This document shows, in pieces, positions 15,436 through 24,943 of a stretch of 64,000 bases of DNA. Made by a program: the position numbers and the translations under genes. Positions within the stretch are counted from its first letter, which is position 1, and each line of letters opens with the position of its first letter. The notes beneath the pieces were generated by a model. It was not told the origin of the DNA, made no database searches, and saw only the letters and a program-made list of their open reading frames with translations. Source of the DNA: CAXQZU01 sp964228555 (GTDB lineage Bacteria; Planctomycetota; PLA2; JAEUHO01); assembly GCA_964228555.1 (NCBI GenBank), contig CAXQZU010000052.1:62001-126000 (forward strand), read 5' to 3'.

Positions 15436-16962
15436 CTAGGGCGCGCTGCCCACCAAGGCCCGGGCAGCCGTCTGGGCCCAGCCGTAGGCGGGGCCCATCA
15501 CGACGCCCATGCCCAGCATCGCCAGCATGCCCACCCAGAGGAGCGCACGCGTGCTGGCGGGAACCGCGATGGGCTGCGCCACCAGCTCGGGAGCCGGGTC
15601 CTTGAACCACATCTCGCCGATCCACACGAGGTAGAAGTAGAGCGAGATCAGGATGCCCAGCGCGCCCAGCCCGGCCACCAGCCACAGCAGCGGCTGGTGC
15701 GAGGCGCCGGCGACCACGCTGTGCAGGACCAGGAACTTGCCGAAGAAGCCGCTCAGCGGCGGCACGCCGGCCAGCGACAGCAAGGCCAGCACCATGGCGA
15801 GGGCGAGGAACGGCGAGCGGCGCGCCAGCCCGGCCCACGGCGACACGCCCGCGGGCGACTGGCTTCCGCCGACCAGCACGACCACCGCGAAGGCGGTCAG
15901 GTTCGTGAAGAAGAAGGCCGCCAGATAGAAGAGGATCGCCGTGATGCCCTGCTCGGGCCGCGCGCCCGCGGCCGACGTGGCCGCGATGGCCGCCAGCAAG
16001 TAGCCCGCGTGCCCGATCGAGGAGTAGCCCAGCAGGCGCTTCATGTGCTGCTGGCGCATGGCACCCAGCAGGCCCAGCAGCAGCGTCAGGCCCGACAGCA
16101 CCACCAGCAGCCACAGCCAGGCGGCCTCGGGCTTGCCGGTGGCGGGCACCAGCACCACCTGGGCCAGTCGCATCAACAGCACGAGGCCCGCCGACTTCGA
16201 TGCCGTGGACAGGAAGGCTGTCACGGGCGAGGGCGCGCCCTCGTACACGTCGGGGATCCACACGTGGAAGGGCACGGCCCCCACCTTGAACAGGATGCCC
16301 ACCATCAGCAGCGTGGCGCCCAGCACCAGCAGGCTGTCCGGGCTGCCCGAGGCCACCGCCACCTGCAGGCCCTGCAGCGAGAGCGTGCCCGTGGCCCCGA
16401 ACAGGAAGGCGATGCCCATCAGCAGCAGGGCCGAGGACACCGAGCCCACCACGAGGTACTTGAGGCCCGCCTCGGTGGAGCGCACGTCGTTGCGCTTGAA
16501 GGCCGCCAGCACGTAGGAACTGATCGTCACCAGCTCGAGGCACACGAACATGCTCAGCAGGTCACCCACGCCGCTCACGAGCATCACGCCGGCCAGCGCG
16601 AAGAGCAGCACGGCATAGAACTCGCCGTGGCCGCGGTCCATGCGGCGCGTGTAGGGCACCGACAGCAGCACCAGCAGCAGGCCGCCGGTGGCGGCCAGCG
16701 CGCGCGTGAAGGTGCTGAAGGCATCGACGCTCCAGCCCGTGACGTGCACGCCGTCCTTCACCAGCAGGAAGGCGCTGCCGGTGGTGCCATCCATCCACCC
16801 GCTCACCAGCAGCCCCAGCGCGGCTGCGAGGCCGGCAAAGGCCGTGAAGGCCGTGGCGCGCGCGCGCCGGCCCGGGGGCAGCAGCAGCTCGGTGACGATC
16901 ACCGCCAGGGCGGCGCCCAGCACCAGCATCTCGGGCAGCAGGAGGTGGAGGTTGAGCTGCAT
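15436..16962 (-). CDS. nuoN: NADH-quinone oxidoreductase subunit N
   Basis: A 508-residue antiporter-like proton-pumping subunit of complex I and the last gene of the nuo operon. It has about 14 hydrophobic segments and the conserved NuoN core (VGAVPFHVWIPDVYEGAPSPVTAFLSTASKSAG and LLGYSSIGHAGYLL). The conserved lysine and histidine residues expected for the proton path are present in these segments. The start is an ATG at 16962, one base after the nuoM stop. Confidence 0.97.
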   Translation of the reverse strand: MQLNLHLLLPEMLVLGAALAVIVTELLLPPGRRARATAFTAFAGLAAALGLLVSGWMDGTTGSAFLLVKDGVHVTGWSVDAFSTFTRALAATGGLLLVLLSVPYTRRMDRGHGEFYAVLLFALAGVMLVSGVGDLLSMFVCLELVTISSYVLAAFKRNDVRSTEAGLKYLVVGSVSSALLLMGIAFLFGATGTLSLQGLQVAVASGSPDSLLVLGATLLMVGILFKVGAVPFHVWIPDVYEGAPSPVTAFLSTASKSAGLVLLMRLAQVVLVPATGKPEAAWLWLLVVLSGLTLLLGLLGAMRQQHMKRLLGYSSIGHAGYLLAAIAATSAAGARPEQGITAILFYLAAFFFTNLTAFAVVVLVGGSQSPAGVSPWAGLARRSPFLALAMVLALLSLAGVPPLSGFFGKFLVLHSVVAGASHQPLLWLVAGLGALGILISLYFYLVWIGEMWFKDPAPELVAQPIAVPASTRALLWVGMLAMLGMGVVMGPAYGWAQTAARALVGSAP

Positions 16963-16963
16963 G

Positions 16964-18556
16964 TCAGCGAGCCTCCCCCGTGCCCGGCGCAGCAGGTGCG
17001 GCGGGCACGGACGCCTGCGTGCCGGCGGGCCGCGTGGCCTCGATGCGCTCCATCAGCGGCTTGGTGCCGTGCTGGATCATCTCCAGCATCGGACGGGGCC
17101 AGAAGCCGAAGAACAGCAGCACGGCCACCAGCAGCACGAAGGGCGTGCGCTCGGTGACCGTCTGCGCATCGCGCAGGCCGCGCCAGCGCGGCTTGAGCTC
17201 GCCGAACCATGCGTCCTTCACCGTGCGCAGCAGGTAGACGCCGGTGACGACGAGGCCCCACACGGCCAGGATGGCCGGCACCTTGCCCCAGATCGTGGTG
17301 CTCTGCCAGGCCCCCAGGATCACCATCAGCTCGCTGACGAAGTTGGCGAAGCCCGGCAGGCCGGCCGAGGCCATCGAGGCGATGACGAAGCAGGTGCCCA
17401 CGAAGGGCATCACCTTCATCATGCCGCCCAGGTCGTCGAGCATGCGCGTGTGCGTCTGGTCGTAGAAGAACCCGATCAGCGAGAAGGCCAGCGCCGTCAT
17501 CACGCCGTGCGCGAACATCAGGAACACCGCGCCGTCCAGGCCCAGCGCCGTCAGCGAGGCGATGCCCAGCAGCACGTAGCCCATGTGGCTGGAGGACGAG
17601 TAGCCGATCACCAGCTTCATGTCGCGCTGCGAGACGGCCACCAGGCCACCGTAGAGGATGTTGAAGCAGCACAGCACGCCCACCCACGGCAGGTAGGCGT
17701 GGGCGGCCTCGGGGTACCACGTGAGGGCCAGCCGCACGATGCCGAACGCGCCCAGCTTCATCAGCACGCCGGCGTGCAGCATCGACACCGCGGCCGGCGC
17801 GGCGGCGTGGCCGGCCGGCGACCACGAGTGCAGCGGCCACATGGGCACCAGCGCCGCGAAGCCGAGGAACACCGGCCAGAACCAGGTCATCTGGAAGGCC
17901 GTGCTGAACTGCGTGGAGGCCTGCTCGAGAAGCACCATGTCGAAGGTGCCGTGGCCCAGGATGCGGCCCGCCTCCACGTAGGTGGCGATCAGGCCCACCA
18001 GCGCCAGCGCGGCACCGGCCGACAGCACCAGCACCAGCTTCATCGTGGCGTAGCGCTGGTCCACGGTCTTGGTGGTGCTGCCCCACGTCCCGATCAGCAG
18101 GAACATCGGGATCACGGCCAGCTCGTAGAAGAAGTAGTAGAAGAACAGGTCCAGCGACATGAACACGCCGAACACGCCCACCACGAGCGCCAGCAGGTTG
18201 ATGTAGTACTCCTTGACGCGCGTCTCCACGCGGTAGGAGACCATCGTGCCGGTGAACAGCGTGATGGCGGTGAGCAGCACCATCGCCACGCCCATGCCGT
18301 CCACGCCCAGGTGGAACGACAGGCCCAGCGAGGGCACCCAGTCCAGCCGGAGCACGTGCTTGTAGGCGTGGCTGCCGGCCGAGGCCCCCACCGGGGCGTC
18401 GTGGAAGCCGAGGAACAGCCACGTCGCAGCCGCCAGCGAGGTGGCGGCGGCCAGCGTGGCGAGCGTGCGCACGGCACGCTTGTTCTCGCTGCCCACGAAG
18501 AACAGCAGCAGGGTGGCCGCCGCCGGGGCGAGCAGGATGAGGAGCAGCGGGTTCAC
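16964..18556 (-). CDS. nuoM: NADH-quinone oxidoreductase subunit M
   Basis: A 530-residue antiporter-like membrane subunit. Family motifs include FHLGVDGMG, VPMWPLHSWSPAGHAAAPAAVSMLHAGVLMKLG and KLVIGYSSSSHMGYVLLGI. The C-terminal ~40 residues are a Pro/Ala-rich cytoplasmic tail. The start is GTG at 18556 with a GGAGGC-type ribosome-binding sequence just upstream, 25 bases from the nuoL stop. Confidence 0.97.
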   Translation of the reverse strand: MNPLLLILLAPAAATLLLFFVGSENKRAVRTLATLAAATSLAAATWLFLGFHDAPVGASAGSHAYKHVLRLDWVPSLGLSFHLGVDGMGVAMVLLTAITLFTGTMVSYRVETRVKEYYINLLALVVGVFGVFMSLDLFFYYFFYELAVIPMFLLIGTWGSTTKTVDQRYATMKLVLVLSAGAALALVGLIATYVEAGRILGHGTFDMVLLEQASTQFSTAFQMTWFWPVFLGFAALVPMWPLHSWSPAGHAAAPAAVSMLHAGVLMKLGAFGIVRLALTWYPEAAHAYLPWVGVLCCFNILYGGLVAVSQRDMKLVIGYSSSSHMGYVLLGIASLTALGLDGAVFLMFAHGVMTALAFSLIGFFYDQTHTRMLDDLGGMMKVMPFVGTCFVIASMASAGLPGFANFVSELMVILGAWQSTTIWGKVPAILAVWGLVVTGVYLLRTVKDAWFGELKPRWRGLRDAQTVTERTPFVLLVAVLLFFGFWPRPMLEMIQHGTKPLMERIEATRPAGTQASVPAAPAAPGTGEAR

Positions 18557-18581
18557 GCAGCCTCCTTGGTCGCGCGCGGGG

Positions 18582-20621
18582 TCATGCGAGCACCGCGTAG
18601 AGGACGGCGGCCGCGACCACCACGGCGCCCAGCACGAAGGAGGTCACGTAGGCCGAGAGGCGGCCGCCCTGCAGCAGGCGCAGCCGCTCGCCCAGCCTGA
18701 GGCCCAGGCGCGCCGTGCCGTTGTAGAGCAGCTGGATCACGACCCAGCGCTCGACCAGCCAGCACAGGCGGGCGAAGCCCTGCTGCACCACCTTGACCAG
18801 CCACAGGTAGAAGCGGTCCACGTACCAGAGGTTGTTCCACGTGGTCCACATGCCGCCCAGGCGCTGCGGCAGCGGGTCGGTGCCCGGCTCGGCCCGGCTG
18901 TAGGTGCGCCACGCCAGCCACAGGCCCAGGAAGGCCACGCCCAGCGAGATGAGCGCCACCGACAGGTGCAGCTCGGCCAGCGCGCCCACGTGCCAGGCGT
19001 GCAGCCAGCGCTCGAGCCAGTTGCCGTGGTAGCCCTCGGGCAGCGGCTGGCCCAGCATGGGGCCGAAGGCGGGCAGGCCGATGAAGCCGATGCCCAGGCT
19101 CACCAGCGCCAGCACCAGCAGCGGGCCCGTCATCACCTTCGGGCTCTCGTGCGGGTGCGCGTGCCCGCGGTAGGAGCCGAAGAAGGTCAGGATCGTGGCG
19201 CGCCCCATGTAGAAGGCGGTCAGGCCGGCCACCACGGTGCCCACGATCCACAGCAGCAGGTGCCCGCCCACGCCATGGGCGTGCTGCACCGCACCGAGGA
19301 TCTCGTCCTTCGACCAGAAGCCGGCGAAGGGCACGATGCCGCACAGCGCCAGCGTGCCGATGGCCCACGTGCGCCACGTGGTGGGCATGGTGCGGCGGAT
19401 GCCGCCCATCTGGAACATGTCCTGCTCGTGGTGGCAGCCGTGGATCACGCTGCCGGCGCAGAGGAAGAGCAGCGCCTTGAACAGCGCGTGCGTGGTGAGG
19501 TGGAACATGGCCGCGGTGTAGGCCCCGCAGCCCAGCGCCATCGTCATGTAGCCCAGCTGCGAGAGCGTCGAGTAGGCCAGCACCTTCTTGATGTCGCGCT
19601 GCGTGATGGCCATCGTGGCCGCGATGAAGGCGGTGATGGCGCCCAGCCAGGCGACCAGCGTGGGTGCCCACGAGGCGCCCTCGAAGACGGCGAAGGAGCG
19701 GATCACCATGTAGATGCCCGCGGCCACCATCGTGGCGGCGTGCATCAGCGCCGACACCGGCGTGGGGCCTTCCATGGCGTCGGGCAGCCACACGTGCAGC
19801 GGGAACTGGGCGCTCTTGCCCATCGCCCCCATGAACACCAGCGCAGCCGCCAGCGCCATGGCGCCGGCGCCACCGAAGATGGCCAGCAGGCCCTGGTCGG
19901 CCACGACGCGCGTGATCACGCCGAAGTCGAAGGCGCCGTACACCTCGCGCTCGGCCGCGGTCATGTGCGGGCCCACCGCCACCCACACCATCAGGATGCC
20001 CAGCAGGAAGCCGAAGTCGCCGACGCGGTTGGTGAGGAAGGCCTTCTTGGAGGCGTTGCCCGCGCTGTCCTTCTTCCAGTAGTAGCCGATGAGCAGGTAC
20101 GACGAGGCCCCCACCAGCTCCCAGAAGATGAAGGTCTGGAAGAAGTTGGGCGACAGCACGATGCCCAGCATCGAGAAGACGAACAGCGAGAACTTGCCGA
20201 AGAAGCGGCCCATCGAAGGGTCGCCGTGCATGTAGCCCAGCGCATAGACGAAGATCGCGCTGCCCACGCCCGTGACGATGAGCGTCATCAGCAGGGCCAG
20301 CTCGTCCATGCGCGTGCCGAAGGGGATGACCACGTCCCCCACCGACACCCACGACACGATGCCCTCCGTGGGCGCGAGGCCGTGCTGCAGCGCCGGCAGG
20401 AAGTACTGGGCCACCGTGATGCCGAAGCCGGCCATCACGGCGCCGATGGCCAGCAGGCCCGAGAGCATGCCGTTGCGGCGCAGCGGGGGGAGGATGGCCA
20501 CCAGGACCGAGACGGCCAGCGGCAGGAACAGCACCAGCCACGGCAGGAAGTCGTCCTTGCGCAACGGGGCGGCGGCGCCCGCCAGCCAGGCCATGCCGGG
20601 CAGGTCCAGCAGCGGGCTCAT
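18582..20621 (-). CDS. nuoL: NADH-quinone oxidoreductase subunit L
   Basis: A 679-residue antiporter-like subunit with the long lateral helix at the C terminus expected of NuoL. Conserved stretches include GKSAQFPLHVWLPDAMEGPTPVSALMHAATMVAAG and KKVLAYSTLSQLGYMTMALG. The start ATG overlaps the nuoK stop by 4 bases. Around residues 500-540 a His-containing hydrophilic loop (GHAHPHESPKV) is seen. Confidence 0.97.
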   Translation of the reverse strand: MSPLLDLPGMAWLAGAAAPLRKDDFLPWLVLFLPLAVSVLVAILPPLRRNGMLSGLLAIGAVMAGFGITVAQYFLPALQHGLAPTEGIVSWVSVGDVVIPFGTRMDELALLMTLIVTGVGSAIFVYALGYMHGDPSMGRFFGKFSLFVFSMLGIVLSPNFFQTFIFWELVGASSYLLIGYYWKKDSAGNASKKAFLTNRVGDFGFLLGILMVWVAVGPHMTAAEREVYGAFDFGVITRVVADQGLLAIFGGAGAMALAAALVFMGAMGKSAQFPLHVWLPDAMEGPTPVSALMHAATMVAAGIYMVIRSFAVFEGASWAPTLVAWLGAITAFIAATMAITQRDIKKVLAYSTLSQLGYMTMALGCGAYTAAMFHLTTHALFKALLFLCAGSVIHGCHHEQDMFQMGGIRRTMPTTWRTWAIGTLALCGIVPFAGFWSKDEILGAVQHAHGVGGHLLLWIVGTVVAGLTAFYMGRATILTFFGSYRGHAHPHESPKVMTGPLLVLALVSLGIGFIGLPAFGPMLGQPLPEGYHGNWLERWLHAWHVGALAELHLSVALISLGVAFLGLWLAWRTYSRAEPGTDPLPQRLGGMWTTWNNLWYVDRFYLWLVKVVQQGFARLCWLVERWVVIQLLYNGTARLGLRLGERLRLLQGGRLSAYVTSFVLGAVVVAAAVLYAVLA

Positions 20622-21133
20622 GCGTGGCCTCCGTGCGGGCCTGCACCGTGGCCATGGCCGTGGCCGTCATGCCCGTGCGCGTCCTCGTCCTGCGAGGGCT
20701 CCTCGTGCGCGTGCTCGTCGTGGTGGTGGGCGTGCGAGGAGGCCTCGCCCTCCAGCCGCAGCACCGGCACCGGGCCCAGCCGCTCGTCGTGCAGCTCGGT
20801 GGTCTCGCCCACGTCCACCGTCTGCCGCAGGCGGAACAGCGCGATCACGATGGCCAGGCCCACCGCCACCTCGGCGGCGGCCACGGTCATGGTGAAGAAC
20901 ACGAACACCTGCCCGTCGAGGTTGGCGTGCACGCGCGAGAAGGCCACCAGCGCGAGGTTGGCTGCGTTGAGCATGATCTCCACGCTCAGCAGCATGAGCA
21001 GGACGTTGCGCCGGCTGGTCACGCCCACCACGCCCACGGCAAACAGGGCCACGGCCAGCATCACCACGTGGTCCAGCGGCGGCACCGCGGCCAGCAGGGC
21101 ACTGAGGCCCGCGAGGTCCGGCACGCAGGGCAT
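20618..21133 (-). CDS. nuoK: NADH-quinone oxidoreductase subunit K with His-rich C-terminal tail
   Basis: A 171-residue protein. The first ~105 residues are a normal three-helix NuoK (SRRNVLLMLLSVEIMLNAANLALVAFSR with the conserved Glu in helix 2, then FVFFTMTVAAAEVAVGLAIVIALFR with the second Glu). NuoK is normally about 100 residues. Here it continues for ~65 residues into a cytoplasmic tail packed with His, Asp and Glu (HAHHHDEHAHEE, then HGHDGHGHGHG), which looks like a metal-binding tail. The start overlaps the nuoJ stop by one base, and the stop overlaps the nuoL start by four. Confidence 0.95.
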   Translation of the reverse strand: MPCVPDLAGLSALLAAVPPLDHVVMLAVALFAVGVVGVTSRRNVLLMLLSVEIMLNAANLALVAFSRVHANLDGQVFVFFTMTVAAAEVAVGLAIVIALFRLRQTVDVGETTELHDERLGPVPVLRLEGEASSHAHHHDEHAHEEPSQDEDAHGHDGHGHGHGAGPHGGHA

Positions 21134-21621
21134 CACGAGAGCCTCCGCTTGGTGAGGATCACCGCGCCGAGGATGGCGCCCAGCAGCAGGAAGGACGTGA
21201 CCTCGAAGGCCAGCGGCCAGCGGTTGAACAACGCCTCGCCGATGGCCCCAGCCCCGGCCTCCAGCGGGCGGGGCGCGGCCGCCAGCGCCGCCTTGCTGGC
21301 CTGCAGGGCCGCCACGGCCGTGCCCACGAAGGCCACGGCACCCAGCGCCCCCAGCACGCGCACGCGCACGCGCGGGGCCTGCGCCTCCTCGCCCTGGCGC
21401 AGGTCCAGCAGCATGATGACGAACAGGAACAGCACCATGATGGCACCGGCGTAGACCAGCACCTGCACCGCCGCCACGAAGTACGCCTCCAGCAGCACGT
21501 AGATGCCGGCCAGCCCGAAGAACATCAGCACCAGCCACATCGCCGCCGCCACCGGGTTGCGGCGCGTGACGGCCAGCAAGGCCGACACCAGCGAGACCAG
21601 CGCGAAGAGGTAGAAGAGCAT
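21133..21621 (-). CDS. nuoJ: NADH-quinone oxidoreductase subunit J
   Basis: A 162-residue membrane subunit with five hydrophobic helices. The conserved helix-3 motif AAVQVLVYAGAIMVLFLFVIMLLD carries the tyrosine of the pi-bulge region involved in complex I coupling. The ATG at 21621 is 11 bases after the nuoI stop. Confidence 0.96.
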   Translation of the reverse strand: MLFYLFALVSLVSALLAVTRRNPVAAAMWLVLMFFGLAGIYVLLEAYFVAAVQVLVYAGAIMVLFLFVIMLLDLRQGEEAQAPRVRVRVLGALGAVAFVGTAVAALQASKAALAAAPRPLEAGAGAIGEALFNRWPLAFEVTSFLLLGAILGAVILTKRRLS

Positions 21622-21632
21622 CCGGGGGCGCC

Positions 21633-22180
<548 letters not shown>

Positions 22181-22184
<4 letters not shown>

Positions 22185-23377
22185 CGGGCAGCCTCCGGGG
22201 CCATCGTGCGGGCCTCCTCGCGCTTCTGGCGCACGCGCACGGCCACCAGCACCGAGGCGATGGCCACCACGGGCATCACGTAGAGCAGCCAGTCGATGCC
22301 CAGCGCGATCTTGCCGGCCGTGAGCACGATGTTGAGCAGGGCCAGCGGGAGGAACCACGCCCAGCCCAGCGACATCAGCTGGTCGTAGCGGAAGCGCGGC
22401 AGCGTCCAGCGGATCCAGATGTAGACGAAGAGCAGGAACAGCGTCTTGGCCGCGAAGATGAGCAGGCCCACCGCCGGGTGCAGGGTCTCCAGCCCGAAGA
22501 GGGTCCAGCCGCCCAGGAACAGCGTCACCACCAGCGCCGAGGACACCGTCATGTTCGTGTACTCGGCCAGGAAGAACAGCGCGAACTTCATCGACGAGTA
22601 CTCGGTGTGGTAGCCGGCCACCAGCTCGGTCTCGGACTCGGGCATGTCGAAGGGCAGGCGGTTGGTCTCGGCGTACGAGGCCGTCAGGAAGATGAAGAAG
22701 GCCACCGGCTGCGTGAACAGGAACCACGTGCCCTGCGCCTGCGCATCCACGATGCCGCCCAGCTGCAGCGAGCCGGTCATCAGCACCACCGGCACGATGG
22801 CCAGGCCCAGCGCCAGCTCGTAGGAGATCATCTGTGCGCTGGCGCGCACGCCGCCCAGCAGCGAGTACTTCGAGTTGCTGGCCCAGCCGCCCAGCGCGAT
22901 GCCGTAGACGCCCAGGCCCGCCACGGCCAGGATGTACAGCGCGCCGAGGTCGAGGTTGGCGATCTGCCACGACACGCGCTCGCCCGTCGAGGGCTCCACG
23001 TGGCCCATGAAGGGGATGACCGCGAAGGTGACCATGGCCGGCACCAGCGCGATGGCCGGGGCCAGCACGTACATCGCCCGGTTCACGTGCCCGGGGATCA
23101 CGTCTTCCTTGAACATGAACTTGCCCAGGTCGGCCAGCGGCTGCAGCAGGCCCTCGGGGCCCACGCGGTTGGGGCCGAGGCGGTCCTGCATCCACGCCGA
23201 GACGCGCCGCTCGGCCCACACCATCAGCGCGCCCAGGATCAGGATCGCATGCACGACCAGCAGCACCAGGCCTACCCGGCCCGCGAACCAGCGCCAGTCG
23301 AAGCCGTCGCTGAAGTCGGGGTAGGTCCAGCCGGCCAGCGCCGGCGCCAGCCCGGGCAGGGTGGCCAGCAGGCTCAT
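22181..23377 (-). CDS. nuoH: NADH-quinone oxidoreductase subunit H
   Basis: A 398-residue membrane subunit forming the quinone-binding site at the junction of the two arms. Conserved motifs are WAERRVSAWMQDRLGPNRVGPEGLLQPLADLGK, ALGGWASNSKYSLLGGVRASAQMISYE and AETNRLPFDMPESETELVAGYHTEYS. The ATG overlaps the nuoG stop by 4 bases. Confidence 0.97.
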
Positions 23378-24939
23378 GCCGTCACCCCCGGCGTGGCGGC
23401 GGGCGGCGGCGGCGCGTCGATGTCCGTCCACGCCAGCCCGGCCAGCGCCGGCAGCGCGCGCAGCGCGCTGCGCACCTCGGCGTGCGTGCGGCCGGCCGCG
23501 GGCGAGCCCGCCTCCCGCAGCAGCTCGTCCAGCACCTCCACCGCCGGCACGAGGCCCTGCGGCCCGGCCTGGGGCGAGCGCACCAGCGCCTGCACGCGGC
23601 CGTCGCAGTTCACCAGCCAGCCGTCCTTCTCCACGAAGGTGGGCAGGGGGAACACCACCTCGGCCGAGGCGGGCACGTGGGCGCTGTCGCTGGCGAACAC
23701 CACCTTGGCGCCCGTGGCGTCGCGCAGCGCCTGCGGCACGTTCGTGTCGCGCTCCACCAGCAGGACCAGCGCCGGGGCGGGCGCGGCCGCGCGCTGGAGG
23801 CCCAGCGCCCCGGCACCGCGCGCGTTGGCGCCCTTCTCGTCGACGACCAGCAGCGCATCGCCGTCCTTGCCCGTGGCGGCGGCGAAGCGCGCCGCGCCCT
23901 TGAGGGCGCCGGCGAGGTCCTTGGCCAGCAGCATCTCCTCCAGCGAGAGGTTGCCGTCCAGCAGCACGTCGCCCTTCTGGCCGCGCAGCCGGGCGCCGGC
24001 CTCGACCAGCGCCTGCTCGGGCGTCACGTCGGCCCACACGCCATCCTTCTTCACGCGCGGGGCGGCCAGGCGCGTGGGCGAGTTCACGAAGCCCGTGCCG
24101 AGCCGGCCCGCATCGCACATCCACCAGCGGTTCACGTCGGCGTGGTAGCGCGGCTCCAGCCGCAGCAGCCGCGCCGTGCGTGCGCCGGCCGTCACGTTGC
24201 AGCCGCGCGCACAGCCCGTGCACACGCTGGGCGTGAAGTCCATGAACCACAGGCGGCTCTTGAAGCGGAAGTCGCGCGAGGTGAGCGCGCCCACCGGGCA
24301 CAGGTCGATGATGTTCATGGCGTAGGGCGTGCTGAACTCGCCCTTGGCCGTCATGATCACCAGCTCGTGGTCGCTGCGCTGGCCCATGGCCAGCTCGTGC
24401 GTGCCGGCCACCTCGTCCATGAAGCGCACGCACAGCGTGCACTTGATGCAGCGCTCGCCGTCGTAGACCACCTTGCTGCCGAAGGGCACGTTCTTGGGCG
24501 CGTGCGTCTTGTCGGTGCTGCTGCGCGTGGCGCCCTGCCCGAAGGCGAACGAGTACTCCTGCAGGTGGCACTCGCCGGCCTGGTCGCAGATCGGGCAGTC
24601 CAGCGGGTGGTTGACGAGCAGCATCTCCATGACGCCCGCCCGGGCCGCCTTGGCCAGCTCGCTCTGCGTGCGCACCTTCAGGCCGTCGGCGCAGGCCATC
24701 TTGCACGACACCTGCGGCTTGGGGCTGCCCTCCACCTCCACCATGCAGATGCGGCAGTTGCCCGCGATCGACAGGCCCGGGTGGTAGCAGTAGTGCGGCA
24801 CGTCGATGCCGGCGGCATGCGCCGCCTGGATCACGGTCTGGCCCGGCGTGTAGGGCACCTCGCGTCCGTCGATCACGACCACGCCCGGCTTGGGCGGGGC
24901 GGGCGGCGCGGCCGGGGAGGGCGCGGGCGTCTGGCTCAT
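23374..24939 (-). CDS. nuoG: NADH-quinone oxidoreductase subunit G, short form
   Basis: A 521-residue peripheral-arm subunit. The N-terminal [2Fe-2S] domain (YCYHPGLSIAGNCRICMVEV), the His-containing N5 region (DCPICDQAGECHLQEYSF), the N4 region (CIKCTLCVRFMDEV) and a further CTGCARGCN motif are all present. The molybdopterin-oxidoreductase-like C-terminal domain, which makes most NuoG proteins 700-900 residues long, is strongly reduced here to ~250 residues of low similarity. The electron path should still be complete, because that domain carries no needed cofactor. It is followed by nuoH with a 4-base overlap. Confidence 0.95.
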   Translation of the reverse strand: MSQTPAPSPAAPPAPPKPGVVVIDGREVPYTPGQTVIQAAHAAGIDVPHYCYHPGLSIAGNCRICMVEVEGSPKPQVSCKMACADGLKVRTQSELAKAARAGVMEMLLVNHPLDCPICDQAGECHLQEYSFAFGQGATRSSTDKTHAPKNVPFGSKVVYDGERCIKCTLCVRFMDEVAGTHELAMGQRSDHELVIMTAKGEFSTPYAMNIIDLCPVGALTSRDFRFKSRLWFMDFTPSVCTGCARGCNVTAGARTARLLRLEPRYHADVNRWWMCDAGRLGTGFVNSPTRLAAPRVKKDGVWADVTPEQALVEAGARLRGQKGDVLLDGNLSLEEMLLAKDLAGALKGAARFAAATGKDGDALLVVDEKGANARGAGALGLQRAAAPAPALVLLVERDTNVPQALRDATGAKVVFASDSAHVPASAEVVFPLPTFVEKDGWLVNCDGRVQALVRSPQAGPQGLVPAVEVLDELLREAGSPAAGRTHAEVRSALRALPALAGLAWTDIDAPPPPAATPGVTA

Positions 24940-24943
24940 GGGC

